Assembly (NCBI GenBank): GCA_964484265.1
Contig: CAZAFH010000011.1
Coordinates: forward strand, 59,252 to 123,251
Source of the DNA: SIAQ01 sp964484265
Lineage (GTDB): Bacteria > Planctomycetota > Planctomycetia > Gemmatales > Gemmataceae
DNA length: 64,000 nt
Direction: 5' to 3'
A program made the translations under genes and the position numbers. Below, one piece after another: positions 25,959 to 33,828 of this stretch. Positions within the stretch are counted from its first letter, which is position 1. The number at the start of each line of letters is the position of its first letter. The notes beneath the pieces are model-generated. The model had not been told where the DNA came from. It saw nothing but the letters and a program-made list of their open reading frames with translations, and made no database searches.

Positions 25959-26591
25959 CTACTTTCTCGCGGTTGACAGCAGCTTTTCGAGCACGCCAGG
26001 CGCAGCGCGAACAGCGGGACTGAAACCCGCGGGCCCGGGATTCGCCTTGAGGGCGATCTTGCCGTCGGCATCGATCACGTAGATGCGGTCCGGCCAGGCG
26101 GTGTAAGAGTTGTTCGCGACGTCGTCGATCGAATCGACGAGTACGGGAATCGTGAGTTTCAAACTTTCGGCAAACTCGCGTGCCACCCTGTGCCGTTCCT
26201 CGATCGTCTTGGGATCCGGAATTGGGAATTGCTTGCTGGCGAAGCCTTTGCCTCCGACGGGGTGAGCCTCGCGGATGTAGATCACGTAGATGTGGGCCTT
26301 GTCCTTGTAGCTGGAGTAGAGCTTCTCGATCTGACCGACCGAGGCCACGAACGGCGGTCAGGTGCAACTGCCGAAAATCAGCACGGCAGGCTTGCCTTTA
26401 AGCGAGGAAAGCTTGACCGACTTTTTGGTGTCGACGGTCTTCAGCTCAAAATCGGGCGCGAGCTGGCCGACGGTGAGGTTGCCTTCGCGCGAACCTTTGC
26501 CCTTGCCATTTTGCTGGGCGGCGACGTCCGATGTCGCCAACAGCAACAACACGCCGGGCAGCACGCTAAACAAGCTGATTCGAATTCTCAT
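25959..26591 (-). CDS. Deiodinase-like thioredoxin-fold selenoprotein (in-frame UGA = selenocysteine)
   Basis: Read through an in-frame TGA at codon 78, this gene encodes a 210-residue exported protein. The N terminus is a signal peptide (SLFSVLPGVLLLLATSDVAA). A redoxin start follows (VGQLAPDFELKTVDTKKSV), then the active site FGSCT-U-PPF, where U is the TGA codon. This is the active-site pattern of iodothyronine deiodinases. The part after the TGA continues the same family: IYVIYIREAHPVGGKGF, a PKTIEERHRVA helix, IPVLVDSIDD, and DRIYVIDADGKIALK followed by PGPAGFSP. No frameshift is needed and the two halves are contiguous in one frame. AAAGGAC lies before the ATG at 26591. Bacterial homologues are thiol/selenol oxidoreductases of unknown substrate; I do not claim iodine chemistry. 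An automatic annotation would split this into two broken genes. Confidence 0.87.
26325..26360 (-). promoter_or_regulatory. Predicted bacterial SECIS hairpin after the UGA codon
   Basis: The TGA occupies 26360-26358 on the minus strand. Twenty-one bases later comes a five-base loop GGTCA (26336-26332), closed by a seven-pair stem CTCGGTC/GATCGAG (26343-26337 with 26331-26325, one G-U pair). Known bacterial SECIS elements lie just after the UGA, inside the coding sequence, and have a small loop that starts with G; the E. coli fdhF loop also contains GGUC. A competing hairpin (CTGACCG/CGGTCAG) includes the UGA itself. Confidence 0.6.
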
Positions 26592-26685
26592 GTTTTCGTC
26601 CTTTCGCGCTTTTGCCTTGCTGCTTCCCTAAAATGTTCGTCATGTGGACTATTTACCATTCCATCACACAAAATGGAGCCAACTC

Positions 26686-27645
26686 ATGATACCAAATCGC
26701 TGGTCTTTGTTCCTTACTGCGTTTGTCTTTTTTCACTATGGCACAAACGCTAGCTTCGCTCAGCCCAAGCCAGTGAAGGTCTTTATCCTTGCCGGGCAAT
26801 CCAATATGCAGGGGCAAGGCTTCGTGCAAGCCGATCCCAAGCGCAACGGCGGCAAGGGAAGCCTGGAGTTTCTCGTCAAGGATCCCGCCAGCGCGGCTCG
26901 CTACAAACATCTCGTCGATAAAAACGGCAAATGGATCGCCCGCGAGGACGTTTGGCTTTGGTATCTCGGCAAGAAAGGTCCGCTCACCGTCGGCTTCGCA
27001 GGCAAAGACAACATGATCGGCCCCGAACTCAGCTTCGGCCATATCGTCGGCGATGCCTATGACGAACAGGTGTTGCTCATCAAATTGGCGTGGGGCGGCA
27101 AAAGCCTCGGCAAGGACTTTCGGCCTCCAAGCTCCGGCGGCGAGGTCGGCGCCTATTACAAAGAACTGCTCAAGCACACCAAGGACGTGCTCGCCAATCT
27201 CAAAGCCGAGTTCCCCGCCTACAAGGGACAAGGCTACGAAATCGTCGGCTTCGGCTGGCACCAGGGCTGGAACGATCGCGTGAACCAGTCCTTCAACGAC
27301 GAATACGAAAAGAACCTCGCCAATTTCATCCGCGATATCCGCAAGGACCTCGGCGTGAAAAATTTGCCCTTCGTAATTGCAGAGACCGGCATGACCGGCC
27401 CCGACGAGAAACACCCCCGCGCACTTTCACTGATGAAAGCCCAGGCCGCCGTGGCCAAGATGCCCGAATTCAAGGGCAACGTCGCCTTCGTCGGAACCAA
27501 GAGCTTCTGGCGGCCCAAGGAAGTCTCTCCGAGCGGCCAGGGTTTCCACTGGAACAGCAACGCCGAGACTTACTACCTCATCGGCAACGCCATGGGCGAA
27601 GCCATGCTCGACCTGTGCGGCACGAAGCGTTCCGCGGGCAAGTAG
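26686..27645 (+). CDS. Secreted sialate O-acetylesterase family (SGNH hydrolase)
   Basis: The 319-residue protein has a signal peptide (about residues 1-25) and the family motif VFILAGQSNMQGQG, where the serine of GQSNM is the nucleophile. A later GWHQGWND and the C-terminal GFHWNSNAETYYLIG, which holds the catalytic histidine, complete the SGNH hydrolase signature (DUF303/SASA). It should remove acetyl groups from sugars outside the cytoplasm. GGAG lies before the ATG at 26686. It is divergent from the selenoprotein gene, with 94 bases between the starts. Confidence 0.9.
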   Translation: MIPNRWSLFLTAFVFFHYGTNASFAQPKPVKVFILAGQSNMQGQGFVQADPKRNGGKGSLEFLVKDPASAARYKHLVDKNGKWIAREDVWLWYLGKKGPLTVGFAGKDNMIGPELSFGHIVGDAYDEQVLLIKLAWGGKSLGKDFRPPSSGGEVGAYYKELLKHTKDVLANLKAEFPAYKGQGYEIVGFGWHQGWNDRVNQSFNDEYEKNLANFIRDIRKDLGVKNLPFVIAETGMTGPDEKHPRALSLMKAQAAVAKMPEFKGNVAFVGTKSFWRPKEVSPSGQGFHWNSNAETYYLIGNAMGEAMLDLCGTKRSAGK

Positions 27646-27764
27646 GCGGAGCGTTTTTCTGCAACGTTCAAAATGAAAAAAAGCGGTGTCAAGTAGCCGC
27701 AGTCCAAAGTTTGGCCGCGAGGCTTTGGAGTGCATGTGCAAGAAAATCGATCGGCGGCGCGGAA

Positions 27765-28493
27765 TTAGACATTGTTCGCGTGGACAAGTTTTGGCTTTTT
27801 CGCCCAAAACCACTTCGAGAACTTCGCAGGATCCCTAAAGATAGGAGGCTGGCCGCTGAGCGTAATATAGCCATCGTTCCAAATGCCTCCATCCGCTTTC
27901 TGTAGATCGCCCCATGATTTCAGCAATTCCCGGTCGACTCTCTGAGCACCGTCTCGGAAACTCCCAATCGGGAGATGTTTTCTCAGCCTTCCTGACCGTT
28001 CGGGATTACCAACGACGACGACATGATTCCACTTCTCAGATTGCTTGTACCGCGTATGTGCATTACGATGAGCATCCAATGGCCCTATTTCGGCTGCGTT
28101 TACGATGTAAGCAATTGTGAAAAAACCAATTATCGAGCACACTATTTCGCCGCTCTCTATTTCGCGAAGGCCAGCCCAAAAGGCGATAAAGTCACCTGCA
28201 GAAAGAAAATCTCTGATCCGTCGGCCACGACCGCGGTCTCCGTCTCCATAGGTGAGATGGCTGAAATCAGGGTCGAGATGACAAGTCCCAGAAAGGTGAG
28301 AAGGCCACTCTGCTCCTAGGTACTCGACGAATGGCCTGAACTCTGAGTAGTCGTGATCAAACGCTGGACCTCGGTCACTCTGAGAGCCATCAGTAACAGG
28401 AACGTAACAGAATCGGCCATCCTTGCGACAGGGCGCATTCCATTTTGCTTCCTTCGAATCGATGCCCACACGCAGTAATATTCCGTTGGCCAT
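27765..28493 (-). CDS. Nmad3-like putative nucleotide-modification-associated protein
   Basis: The 242-residue soluble protein opens with MANGILLRVGIDSKEAKWNA and carries CHLDPDFSHLTYGD at about residues 71-84, then FLSAGDFIAFWAGLREIESG and SIIGFFTIAYIV. This arrangement matches, from memory, the Nmad3 family, which was named from phage and mobile DNA-modification gene clusters and is thought to act on modified nucleotides. No signal peptide. GAGGAAAGGC lies before the ATG. It stands alone beside a toxin-antitoxin remnant and a MITE, and the region seems slightly poorer in G+C than its neighbours, which fits horizontal acquisition. The family call needs a profile search. Confidence 0.55.
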   Translation of the reverse strand: MANGILLRVGIDSKEAKWNAPCRKDGRFCYVPVTDGSQSDRGPAFDHDYSEFRPFVEYLGAEWPSHLSGTCHLDPDFSHLTYGDGDRGRGRRIRDFLSAGDFIAFWAGLREIESGEIVCSIIGFFTIAYIVNAAEIGPLDAHRNAHTRYKQSEKWNHVVVVGNPERSGRLRKHLPIGSFRDGAQRVDRELLKSWGDLQKADGGIWNDGYITLSGQPPIFRDPAKFSKWFWAKKPKLVHANNV

Positions 28494-28543
28494 TGAGTAA
28501 TGCCTTTCCTCTAATGAGCGTTGTCCCAGAAGATCGAAAAAGG

Positions 28544-28953
28544 TTAGCCGATCCAGCCGACGGATTCGATTGTCAGATGAGGTGTACTAAACGTGAAACA
28601 AATCGCGATAGGGGTGAGATCGATTCGCCAAAGTCCTTCGGAAATCTGCCGACTGTGTTCCATCGGGGATCATCGCAAGCGGTATTCGATGATATGTAAC
28701 CGCTCAAGACTCGGACAAAAAACGACAAGACAAAGATACTAAGGAAGGCAGGAAAGCAGGAATTGAATTGCCTATTCCTTCCTGCTTTCCTGCCTTCCTT
28801 AGTAAAAGGGATTTTGGTCGCATTTTTCACCGCCCCGTGAACGGTTACGATGATATCGACCGCGCTATTGATTTCGGCCCAATGCTCGGCGTAATGCAGG
28901 CATAGCTCGGCGAGGCCATCGATTGCGGTGTCTGCCCAGGCGACTTCGTGCAT
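28544..28953 (-). pseudogene. ParE/RelE-like toxin pseudogene interrupted by a MITE
   Basis: The gene starts at 28953 (MHEVAWADTAIDGLAELCLH), with its ATG overlapping the antitoxin stop by one base (TGATG). Removing the 153-base MITE and one copy of its 8-base target duplication restores an 83-codon frame. That frame runs on through SAVDIIEYRLR, then GLWRIDLTPIAICFTF to a TAA at 28544. The pattern 'V.W...A...L' followed by 'P..I.F.....L.I..V' is that of ParE-type RelE-superfamily toxins. Codon 41 of the restored frame is TGA, so the toxin also carries a nonsense change. The remaining coding capacity after the insertion is the MITE sequence itself, which is not a real protein. Confidence 0.72.
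28696..28848. mobile_element. 153-bp MITE copy 1, inside the toxin gene
   Basis: Non-autonomous element with terminal inverted repeats GTAACCGYTCA.../...TGAACGGTTAC and a central 25-base stem (ACTAAGGAAGGCAGGAAAGC and beyond) around a short loop. It is flanked by the 8-base direct repeat GATGATAT (28688-28695 and 28849-28856). It is 151/153 identical to the inverted copy at 46826-46978; the two differences are in the left terminal repeat. It encodes no transposase. Confidence 0.92.
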
Positions 28954-29153
28954 CAGATGGCTCCCGTCTTGAGTTGTTGCACGAGGTTGCCAACGAAAGC
29001 CTGTTGCAATGAACCAGTGCGTTTCAACTCGTCGCCTACCATTTGTAGAAATAGCTTCACTTTCTCCGCGGGCACCGTTCTTCGGTCGGGTTTGCTCATG
29101 CTGCGAAGCGCCTTCTCGACCATTTCTTTTTCTTGTGTTGTTTCAACAGGCAT
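28953..29153 (-). CDS. Putative antitoxin of a ParE-type pair
   Basis: The 66-residue charged protein (MPVETTQEKEMVEKALRSMS, then DRRTVPAEKVKLFLQMVGDE) is encoded directly before the toxin remnant, with stop and start overlapping as TGATG. GAGGAGG precedes its ATG. Small size, high charge and the antitoxin-first arrangement support an antitoxin role, but I do not recognise a specific DNA-binding family. The antitoxin gene itself is intact even though its toxin is disrupted. Confidence 0.65.
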   Translation of the reverse strand: MPVETTQEKEMVEKALRSMSKPDRRTVPAEKVKLFLQMVGDELKRTGSLQQAFVGNLVQQLKTGAI

Positions 29154-29498
29154 GAGAAATCCTCCTCAGAATATCGACTCGGCTCACATTGGGCACACAT
29201 GGTTATGGTAACGCGCGGCCCGATCGCTTGTCAAAGTCCGTTGCAGAAAAAAATCTGTCCGGCCAGCGAGGCGCGAATGTTAAACGAGGAAGCGGACGCA
29301 GGCGAAAACTGCATGCAGAACGGCACCCCTCTCCCCCTCGGGAATTTGGCCAACACCCCCTGAAAGTGCGAAAAAAGGCCGAAAAAGTGCGAAAGCGCTT
29401 GGCCAACAGCAGATGGCCAAGCGCCCTGGCGGCCAGCACCCTCACCAATCGCTGCGCTCATGGTGGGGCTTGCTTTCTCATCCTTCATCCTTCATCCT
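29154..29498. other. Gene-free region with palindromes and a repeat half-arm
   Basis: I see no credible gene here. A perfect 11-base stem GCGCTTGGCCA/TGGCCAAGCGC lies at 29395-29424. A 28-base copy of the 'ccaatcgctgcgctcatggtgggg' repeat lies at 29445-29472. A 'gttaaacgagg' motif near 29280 resembles the repeats at the window start. The end has tandem 'atccttc' units before the beta-propeller gene. Confidence 0.6.
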
Positions 29499-30923
29499 TT
29501 ACTTCCGCTCCGACTCCGGCACGTGCACCACCGTCAGTGCACAGCAGTCCCAGGCTCGGCTGCCGCGGCTGACGTTCCAGGTGACGTAGATCTTGTCGCC
29601 GGCGGGATCGACGGCCGAGCTGAACGTGCCGACGGGCATGGCGCCGATCTTGTCCTTGAAGTAGGGATGCAGGAACGCGATGACTTTGCGCGTCTTGTTC
29701 TTGACGTCGAACTGCACAATCGGTGTGCCGTCGTCCTGGCTGCCGCCGTGCGCGCCGGGCATGTAATAGACGAAACGACCAGTCGGATCGACATCGAGCG
29801 AGGTGATGTAATCGCGGCCGCCGACGGCGACGGGGCCGATCTCGGTGGCTTCTTCGGTTTTCGTGTTGAAGGCATACATCTTCGCCGGGTTGCCTTTGCC
29901 GCCCTTGGAGACGGTGTAGACCATGCCGTCGGCGGTTTCTTGCGTGGCGGCGCGAAGGCCGAGCGACGCGCCGATCTTGATGGGGGCGTCGCTCGGTTTC
30001 GCGGGGTCGTAGCGCATCATCGGGCCGAAGTTGCCATCGCTGCCGGGGACGTAGTAGACGCGGCCCGTGGATTTCGCGAAGATCATGTAGCGCGGCGGAC
30101 CATCGGGGCCGGAGTAGACGACTTTCTTGGCGTTGATGTCGTAGGCGAAGAACTGCACGCCGCCGATGTCGTCCTTCGAGTTGCCCGGCGCCGTGCCGCC
30201 GTAGAAGATCATGCGGTCGGGATCGAGCACGCTATTGGGGATGCAATGCTTGGCGACGGGAGCATGGACGACGACCTCGGCCTTGCCGGTCTTCGGATCA
30301 CACTTGATGATCCAGTCGCCCTTGTAGCCATTGGCGTCGGTGGTGGCGTTGATGGCGCCGCGGTGGGTGGAGAAGTAAAGCCAGCCGTCTTTGCCCATGT
30401 CGATTCGGCTATGGATTTTGCCTGGCAGGTACTTGAACATGCCGCCGATGACGCTGGCGATGTCGGTCAACAGGCGGATGGCTTTCTTGGCGGGGTCGTA
30501 TTCGTAGACGTAGGCGTTGCCCTTGGGCGCGTTGTGATCGCCGATGGCGGAGTAATACTTGCCATTGACCGCGACGCCATCGCCCCAGTTGGACCAGATC
30601 GATGCCTTGTAGGTTTGGCCTGGGTAGTAGAGGAAATCGACGGTCGGCACCGCCTTGGCGATGAGCACGTCCTTGTCGATGGTCGCGGGCGCCTTGAGGA
30701 ATTCGGGCGAGGTGACCGTTAGCACGCTCTTGCCATCCGGAAGCGTCGGCGGGAATGGCAACTCGGGAGCGGCGGGTTTCTTTTTCTTTTCTTTGGCCTT
30801 GGCCTTCGCCTTTGCTTTGGCGGTGTCTTGCCCGGAAGCCGGTTCGACATCGGGAAGGAGGACATACAGACAGAACGCGCCGACGACGGCGAGCGACAGT
30901 TTGGTTATGCGGGATACGATCAT
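29499..30923 (-). CDS. Secreted beta-propeller-like protein (paralogue 1)
   Basis: The 474-residue protein has an N-terminal hydrophobic segment serving as signal or anchor. A low-complexity Ala/Lys stretch follows (repeats of AKAK then EKKKK, residues about 40-55), then a roughly 400-residue repeat-rich beta domain with recurring YxYDPxKK and GRxYYVPG units. Near the end, RFVYYMPGAHG and GTPIVQFDVKNKTRKVIAFL match RFLYYLPGAHG and GTPVIQYDIAKGQRKVIAFL of the protein at 55604-57004, so the two are paralogues. It is probably an exported seven-bladed propeller; ligand unknown. CGGAGATC precedes the ATG at 30923. Confidence 0.83.
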   Translation of the reverse strand: MIVSRITKLSLAVVGAFCLYVLLPDVEPASGQDTAKAKAKAKAKEKKKKPAAPELPFPPTLPDGKSVLTVTSPEFLKAPATIDKDVLIAKAVPTVDFLYYPGQTYKASIWSNWGDGVAVNGKYYSAIGDHNAPKGNAYVYEYDPAKKAIRLLTDIASVIGGMFKYLPGKIHSRIDMGKDGWLYFSTHRGAINATTDANGYKGDWIIKCDPKTGKAEVVVHAPVAKHCIPNSVLDPDRMIFYGGTAPGNSKDDIGGVQFFAYDINAKKVVYSGPDGPPRYMIFAKSTGRVYYVPGSDGNFGPMMRYDPAKPSDAPIKIGASLGLRAATQETADGMVYTVSKGGKGNPAKMYAFNTKTEEATEIGPVAVGGRDYITSLDVDPTGRFVYYMPGAHGGSQDDGTPIVQFDVKNKTRKVIAFLHPYFKDKIGAMPVGTFSSAVDPAGDKIYVTWNVSRGSRAWDCCALTVVHVPESERK

Positions 30924-31253
30924 GAGTTGATCTCCGTGCAAGGAAAAGGCGACAGGAACAATATAGGGCGAGTAACGTGCATGAGCGACTGGAAATGTAG
31001 ACGATCCCAGGAGTTCGATGCGCTCAACCGCGGGCTTCCTGGATGTAATTCTTGGATTGCCGTCATTCTTGGCAGTGAGTGCCTAGATGTTTGGCATCGT
31101 TGGCGATACAATATTTTTGGTCCGATTCGGATTGTTTTTCATCTCACGTAGCGTGTGGTTTTTTGTGCATTTTCTTACGAAGCAAACGCAGGGCACGGAA
31201 ATTGCCCACGATTCCCAATTGGGGGATACCCTAATCGTAAACCAAGGTGGTTC
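30924..31253. other. Intergenic region before the amidoligase operon
   Basis: No supported gene. AT-rich runs ('atacaatatttttgg', 'tttttcatctcacg') near 31105-31145 probably hold the operon promoter, but I cannot place -35 and -10 boxes with confidence. A reading frame through 31151 has no known features. Confidence 0.4.
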
Positions 31254-32747
31254 ATGTCGATCGTGACCAGCGCTCGAAAACGTTACAATTCGCAGGACTC
31301 ACGTCTGTGGGGTGCGTACACGCCGCATCCCTCGGCCTACGACGAGCTTTTCGCGCCCGACGGCACCGCTCATAAACACTGCGATGCGCTGGTGAATTGG
31401 CTTGGCCAATTCGCGGTGAACGAGTTTCAAGAACGACGCCACAGCGCTGACCTCGTCTTCATCAATCAGGGTATCACCTTCTCGGTGTACGCGGATCGCC
31501 GCGGCGTCGAGAAGATCTTTCCGTTTGACCTCATCCCCCGCCCCGTGGCTGCCCATGAATGGCACCCCGTCGAGGCCGGCTTGCGCCAGCGAATTCATGC
31601 GATCAATCTTTTCCTGTACGACGTGTATCACGATCGCCGGATATTGCGCGAAGGCGTCGTGCCCGAAGAACTCGTGCTCAAATCGAAATGCTACCGCCCG
31701 GAGATGGTTGGCTTTGATCCGCCGGGCAAGCAGTATGTGCATGTCGTCGGCACCGATCTGATCCGCGACACCGACGGAAAGTTCGTCGTGCTCGAGGATA
31801 ATGGCCGCACGCCTTCGGGCGTCAGCTACGTGCTGGAAAACCGCGTGGTGATGAAGAAGGTTTTTCCGAAGCTATTCCAGCAGTGCCGAATCCGCCACGT
31901 CGAAGAGTACCCGCATCGGCTGCGCGAAGCGCTTGTCTCGGTCGCGCCGAAGTCGGCGCCGTTGCAACCGACATTGGTGCTGCTGACGCCTGGCCCCTAC
32001 AACTCGGCATATTTCGAGCATAGTTTTCTGGCTCGCAACATGGGCATCGAATTGGTCACCGGTCCCGATCTTTTCGTTTTTGACGACAAGGTGTACCTCA
32101 AGACGACGCGCGGGCCGCGCCGGGTGGATGTAATTTATCGGCGGTTGGATGACGATTTTCTCGACCCGACGGTTTTTCGTAGCGACAGCTTGCTTGGCGT
32201 GCCGAATCTGATGAAAGCGTACCGCGCCGGCAATGTGACGCTGGCGAATGCCGTGGGCACGGGCGTGGCGGACGACAAGGCGATCTATCCGTTTGTCGAG
32301 GATATGATTCGGTTCTATTTGAGCGAAGAGCCGATTTTGCGGAATGTGCCGACGTACATCTGTGCCCGCCGCGAAGACCTGCTTTACACGATCGATCACC
32401 TCGACGAACTGGTGGTAAAAGCGGTCAACGAATCGGGCGGGTACGGGATGCTGATGGGGCCATCGTCCACCGCCGAGAAGCGAGCCGAGTTCCGCGAAAA
32501 GATCCTGGCCAACCCGCGAAACTACATCGCCCAACCCGTGGTGACGTTATCCACGTGCCCGACCTGGACCGACGAAGGACTCGGACCTCGCCACGTCGAT
32601 CTACGGCCCTACATCGTCAGCGGCAAATCGACGTGGGTGTTGCCCGGCGGCTTGACACGCACCGCATTGGTCAAAGGCTCGCTCGTCGTAAACTCAAGTC
32701 AAGGAGGAGGAAGCAAAGACACCTGGGTCATGGAAAACGGGAATTAG
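31254..32747 (+). CDS. Circularly permuted ATP-grasp protein (DUF404/DUF407)
   Basis: The 497-residue protein is a type-2 circularly permuted ATP-grasp of the kind found with alpha-E and transglutaminase genes. Conserved features include FVVLEDNGRTPSGVSYVLEN, LLTPGPYNSAYFEHSFLARN, DVIYRRLDDDFLDPTVF and the terminal GGGSKDTWVMENGN. ATP-grasp enzymes of this group are predicted to form amide or peptide bonds using an acyl-phosphate. AAGGTGG precedes the ATG. It is the first gene of a five-gene run, followed 54 bases on by the alpha-E gene. A second, fused version lies at 37377-39950. Substrate unknown; no signal peptide. Confidence 0.92.
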   Translation: MSIVTSARKRYNSQDSRLWGAYTPHPSAYDELFAPDGTAHKHCDALVNWLGQFAVNEFQERRHSADLVFINQGITFSVYADRRGVEKIFPFDLIPRPVAAHEWHPVEAGLRQRIHAINLFLYDVYHDRRILREGVVPEELVLKSKCYRPEMVGFDPPGKQYVHVVGTDLIRDTDGKFVVLEDNGRTPSGVSYVLENRVVMKKVFPKLFQQCRIRHVEEYPHRLREALVSVAPKSAPLQPTLVLLTPGPYNSAYFEHSFLARNMGIELVTGPDLFVFDDKVYLKTTRGPRRVDVIYRRLDDDFLDPTVFRSDSLLGVPNLMKAYRAGNVTLANAVGTGVADDKAIYPFVEDMIRFYLSEEPILRNVPTYICARREDLLYTIDHLDELVVKAVNESGGYGMLMGPSSTAEKRAEFREKILANPRNYIAQPVVTLSTCPTWTDEGLGPRHVDLRPYIVSGKSTWVLPGGLTRTALVKGSLVVNSSQGGGSKDTWVMENGN

Positions 32748-32800
32748 TGCTCCGCCAGGTCTTTAAACCGAATGTAGTTTTTCATCCAAATGGACGATAA

Positions 32801-33784
32801 ATGATCTCTCGCGTTGCGGAACACTGTTTTTGGATGAGTCGTTACCTCGAGCGTGCGGAGAACACCGCGCGCGTACTCGACGTCAATCAGACGCTGCTTC
32901 TGGATTTCGACGTCCCTGCCGAGCAACAGTGGAAGCCGTTGCTGATTATCAGCGGCATACACGACTTCGCCGACCCGACGAATGCCGAGGCGGTGCAGCA
33001 GCACATGACATGGAATGTGGACAATCCGTGCAGCATTATTTCATCGCTCGTTTATGCCCGTGAAAATGCACGTATCATCCGGGAAGTCATTAGCGCCGAC
33101 ATGTGGGAGCGGATCAATTTCTTCCACCTTTGGCTTCACGGATCCGACGCTCGGCAACAGTACGAGGTTGACCGGAATGCCTTCTACAATCAGATTCGCC
33201 GGATCAACCAGGGGATATTCGGCATTGCCGAGGGGACGATGTCGCACGGCGAGGCCTGGGATTTTCTTCGTTTGGGGAAGTACCTGGAACGTGCCTGCCA
33301 GACGGGTCGCATTCTCGATGTGAAGTACCACATGCTGCTGCCGACGCCCGACGACGTGAACACGCCGATCGACAACGCGCACTGGGTTGCGATCTTGAAG
33401 AGTTGTTCCGGTTATGAGCCGTTTCACAAGCAACGCCAAAGTTTCGAGCACGGCACGGCGATTTGCGACTTTCTGATTTTCGATCCGATATTTCCGCGTT
33501 CCGTGCGGCGCTGCCTTCTTTACTGCCAGGAAGCGAGCCACAAGATTTCGGAACGCAAGCGGCGCGAACCGGGCAACGAGGCGGAACTGCTGCTGGAGAA
33601 CCTGCTCGATTGGCTGAGTCTGGCGACGATCGACGATTTCGTCAAGGCGGGCCTGCACGAGTCGCTGACCTACGTGATCGACAAGATTCACTCCATCGGC
33701 GGCGCGATTTCGCGGACCTATTTCGAGTTCGATCAACAACGAATGATGGAAATGTTGCAAGGGCAGAAACAAGCTCGCGGGTAA
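32801..33784 (+). CDS. Alpha-E domain protein (DUF403)
   Basis: The 327-residue, almost entirely helical protein is the alpha-E domain named for its association with ATP-grasp enzymes. The start (MISRVAEHCFWMSRYLERAE) is typical, as is FLRLGKYLERACQTGRILD. It likely acts as a scaffold or cofactor-binding partner of the ATP-grasp protein encoded just before it; its chemistry is not established. The same domain is fused to the ATP-grasp in the 37377-39950 protein, whose helical half starts with RAADNLFWLGRYVQRSED. This is direct evidence that the two act together. Confidence 0.92.
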   Translation: MISRVAEHCFWMSRYLERAENTARVLDVNQTLLLDFDVPAEQQWKPLLIISGIHDFADPTNAEAVQQHMTWNVDNPCSIISSLVYARENARIIREVISADMWERINFFHLWLHGSDARQQYEVDRNAFYNQIRRINQGIFGIAEGTMSHGEAWDFLRLGKYLERACQTGRILDVKYHMLLPTPDDVNTPIDNAHWVAILKSCSGYEPFHKQRQSFEHGTAICDFLIFDPIFPRSVRRCLLYCQEASHKISERKRREPGNEAELLLENLLDWLSLATIDDFVKAGLHESLTYVIDKIHSIGGAISRTYFEFDQQRMMEMLQGQKQARG

Positions 33785-33828
33785 TCTTACCCTATTCTGG
33801 ACGAACGAAAGATTCGGGAGCCGATTTC

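Noticed and set aside
26332..26361. The CTGACCG/CGGTCAG hairpin containing the UGA as the SECIS
   Set aside because: It includes the UGA and places its loop too close to it; known bacterial elements lie after the UGA. The GGTCA-loop hairpin fits better, though the two compete.
28573..28953. A 126-residue frame across the toxin region taken as an intact gene
   Set aside because: Its middle is the translated MITE, and the same peptide reappears at 46823-47068 only because that locus carries the other MITE copy. The ancestral frame is a different, shorter one.
28544..28953. The TGA at codon 41 of the restored toxin frame as another selenocysteine
   Set aside because: Nothing marks it as a redox site: ParE-type proteins have no conserved Cys or Sec there, and the gene is already disrupted. 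A nonsense mutation is simpler.
29460..30722. 420-residue frame opposite the beta-propeller gene
   Set aside because: Shadow frame made of Asp/Val/Gly-rich periodic sequence. The minus-strand gene has a leader, a ribosome-binding site and a paralogue.
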